DNA of 61,636 nucleotides, from contig JABDIY010000110.1 of assembly GCA_013003535.1 (NCBI GenBank), positions 1 through 61,636 of the forward strand. The letters run 5' to 3'. This document shows, piece by piece, positions 60,602 to 61,636 of this stretch. How positions within the stretch are numbered: position 1 is the stretch's first letter; each line of letters opens with the position of its first letter. The position numbers were made by a program, and so were the translations under genes. This DNA is from Acidimicrobiales bacterium. GTDB lineage: Bacteria > Actinomycetota > Acidimicrobiia > Acidimicrobiales > SZUA-35. The notes under the pieces were generated by a model, which saw only the letters and a program-made list of their open reading frames with translations, ran no database searches and was not told the DNA's origin.

Positions 60602-61273
60602 ATGACGAACGACGAGAACGGTTCTGGAACCATCCGAGTCTTCATCCTCGATGACCACGAGATTGTGCGGAGGGGTGTAGCCGACCTCGTCAATGCCGAG
60701 CCCGACCTGGAGGTCGTTGCCGAAGAAGGCTCGGCTCAACAGGCACTGCGGGCAGTCGAACGGTTCAAGCCTGATGTAGCAGTCTTGGATGTTCGTCTTG
60801 AAGACGGCAACGGAATTGAAGTGTGCCGGGACATTCGATCGGCCCACCCTGAGGTTGCATGTCTCATCCTCACCTCATTTGCCGACGATCACGCGCTGGT
60901 GGACGCCTCCTTCGCAGGAGCAGCGGGATACGTGCTCAAACAAATCCGTAGCAACGATCTCATCGAATCCATACGGAAGGTGGCAAACGGCGCAGCTCTG
61001 TTGGACTCGGCAACGGTCCGCATGGCCATGTCACGACTGAAGGAAAGCGAAGAAGGCGCTATCGCAACTCTCACCCCACAAGAGCACCGCATCTTTGATC
61101 TCATCGGTGAAGGTTGGTCCAATCGGCAGATCGCCGAGGAACTCTTCCTCGCCGAGAAGACCGTCAAGAACTATGTATCGAACCTGCTTGCCAAGTTGGG
61201 CATGAGCCGGCGAACTGAGGCCGCCGCCTTCGCAGCCCGACTGGAGGAGCGAAGCCGGCGTCGCTACGAATAG
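60602..61273 (+). CDS. dosR: DosR/DevR-type response regulator
   Basis: 223 aa NarL-family regulator. Receiver: acidic pair Asp17-Asp18 in ILDDHEIVRRG, phospho-acceptor Asp63 in AVLDVRLEDGNGIEVCRDI, Thr91, and Lys113. The C-terminal HTH has the recognition region LAEKTVKNYVSNLLAKLGM, differing from M. tuberculosis DosR at only one of those positions, so it should bind the same GGGAC-type palindromes found all over this window. ATG 60602 has GGAAG upstream. A DosR-type box in its own promoter implies positive feedback. A PAS kinase gene overlaps its stop. Presumed master activator of the island. Confidence 0.95.
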   Translation: MTNDENGSGTIRVFILDDHEIVRRGVADLVNAEPDLEVVAEEGSAQQALRAVERFKPDVAVLDVRLEDGNGIEVCRDIRSAHPEVACLILTSFADDHALVDASFAGAAGYVLKQIRSNDLIESIRKVANGAALLDSATVRMAMSRLKESEEGAIATLTPQEHRIFDLIGEGWSNRQIAEELFLAEKTVKNYVSNLLAKLGMSRRTEAAAFAARLEERSRRRYE

Positions 61274-61636
61274 TGGATCCCTCCACCATTGGCGAGCATG
61301 TCAACCAGTCCGCCGACGCTGTCCTGATATCCGACTCAACCGGGCGAATCGTCTTCGCTAACTCGGCATCGGGGGAACTCTTCGGTTATGAAGCTGACGA
61401 GCTGATTGATGCCAACGTGAACCTACTCATCCCCGAGGTGATGCGGGAGGCCCATGAAAAGCGGATGGAATCGTACACCGCCAACCCACAGCCGAGGCCG
61501 TTCAGCAAACAACCCAAAGGGCTGCATGGTCGTCGCAAGGACGGATCGGTCTTCCCGGCAGAGATCAGCCTGACGCCGTTCGGCACTGGACGCCAGATGA
61601 CCATCATGGCCATGGTCCGCGACATTTCGGACCGGA
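61273..61636 (+). CDS. PAS-domain sensor kinase, 3'-truncated by window edge
   Basis: GTG 61273 overlaps the dosR stop (TAGTG). The visible 121 residues form a PAS domain: SADAVLISDSTGRIVFANSA, FGYEADELIDANVNLLI, then GRRKDGSVFPAEISLTPFG and MAMVRDISDR. The order regulator-kinase matches Mycobacterium dosR-dosS, but a PAS replaces the heme GAF at the N-terminus. Most similar within the window to PAS 1 of the kinase at 41279. Kinase domains lie beyond the window. Confidence 0.85.
   Translation, partial: MDPSTIGEHVNQSADAVLISDSTGRIVFANSASGELFGYEADELIDANVNLLIPEVMREAHEKRMESYTANPQPRPFSKQPKGLHGRRKDGSVFPAEISLTPFGTGRQMTIMAMVRDISDR

Noticed and set aside
1-61636. tRNA, rRNA, CRISPR arrays, insertion sequences, integrases, origins
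   Set aside because: I looked for cloverleaf-like runs, regular repeats and transposase motifs and saw none; the island shows no obvious mobile element within the window.

Overview
This G+C-rich window carries a large, almost uninterrupted hypoxia/dormancy gene island from an actinobacterium. The lineage is an inference: the response regulator (60602-61273) is extremely close to mycobacterial DosR/DevR, and many genes match members of the Mycobacterium DosR regulon. These include an Rv2004c-like protein, seven universal stress proteins, PfkB-2 (Rv2029c type), a CBS-pair protein (Rv2626c type), a DUF1876 protein (Rv1738 type), a RafH/HPF-type ribosome factor and a group 3b NiFe hydrogenase (DosR-controlled in M. 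smegmatis). The acyl/PFOR metabolism and gene order are not mycobacterial. A deep actinobacterial lineage such as Acidimicrobiia fits, but I cannot prove it from sequence alone.

Layout. 1-0.9 kb: end of a multicopper oxidase. 1-7.8 kb: Rv2004c-like protein, five universal stress proteins and PfkB. 8-15 kb: PAP2 phosphatase, GDPD, membrane protein, ABC exporter, CBS protein, lipoprotein plus MFS. 15-18 kb: small unknown proteins and the kbl-tdh threonine catabolic pair. 18-24 kb: receiver-only protein, envelope proteins of unknown function, ArsR regulator with a terpenoid-cyclase-fold protein, DUF4389 protein. 24-32 kb: cyclopropane fatty acid synthase, cation exchanger, class V aminotransferase, a giant membrane protein, PspC and CoA-binding proteins. 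32-40 kb: an LprG/P55-like lipid export pair, then an acsA-pdhA-pdhB-pdhC-acyl-carrier operon. 40-49 kb: USP-DUF4404 fusion, DUF1876 protein, DosS-like kinase, complete group 3b hydrogenase operon, USP and a frameshifted SulP permease. 50-59 kb: two flavin/PNPOx-type proteins, PPDK, pyruvate:ferredoxin oxidoreductase and a dihydroorotate-dehydrogenase-like protein. 59-61.6 kb: SnoaL-HPF fusion, DosR-like regulator and the start of its PAS sensor kinase.

Regulation is the most striking feature. A 14-bp inverted repeat, roughly GGGNCYWWNGNCCC and essentially the mycobacterial DosR box, sits before almost every transcription unit; I list 28 copies, several of them weak. In nine transcription units the centre of the box lies exactly 42.5 bp from the first base of the start codon (5479, 7309, 7394, 10108, 24574, 28690, 34746, 40073, 47914). 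Eight of those nine have T at the position expected for -7 of a -10 element. The simplest reading is leaderless transcription from promoters where the activator overlaps -35. Other units have the same box plus a 20-60 nt leader with a Shine-Dalgarno sequence. Two boxes (7345 and 28641) serve divergent genes symmetrically.

Together the genes describe an anaerobic survival programme: pyruvate/PEP and acetate interconversion (PPDK, PFOR, PDH, AcsA), NAD(P)-linked hydrogen metabolism, ribosome hibernation, stress sensing by nucleotide-binding USPs, and remodelling or export of membrane lipids, all apparently under the DosR-like system encoded at the right edge.
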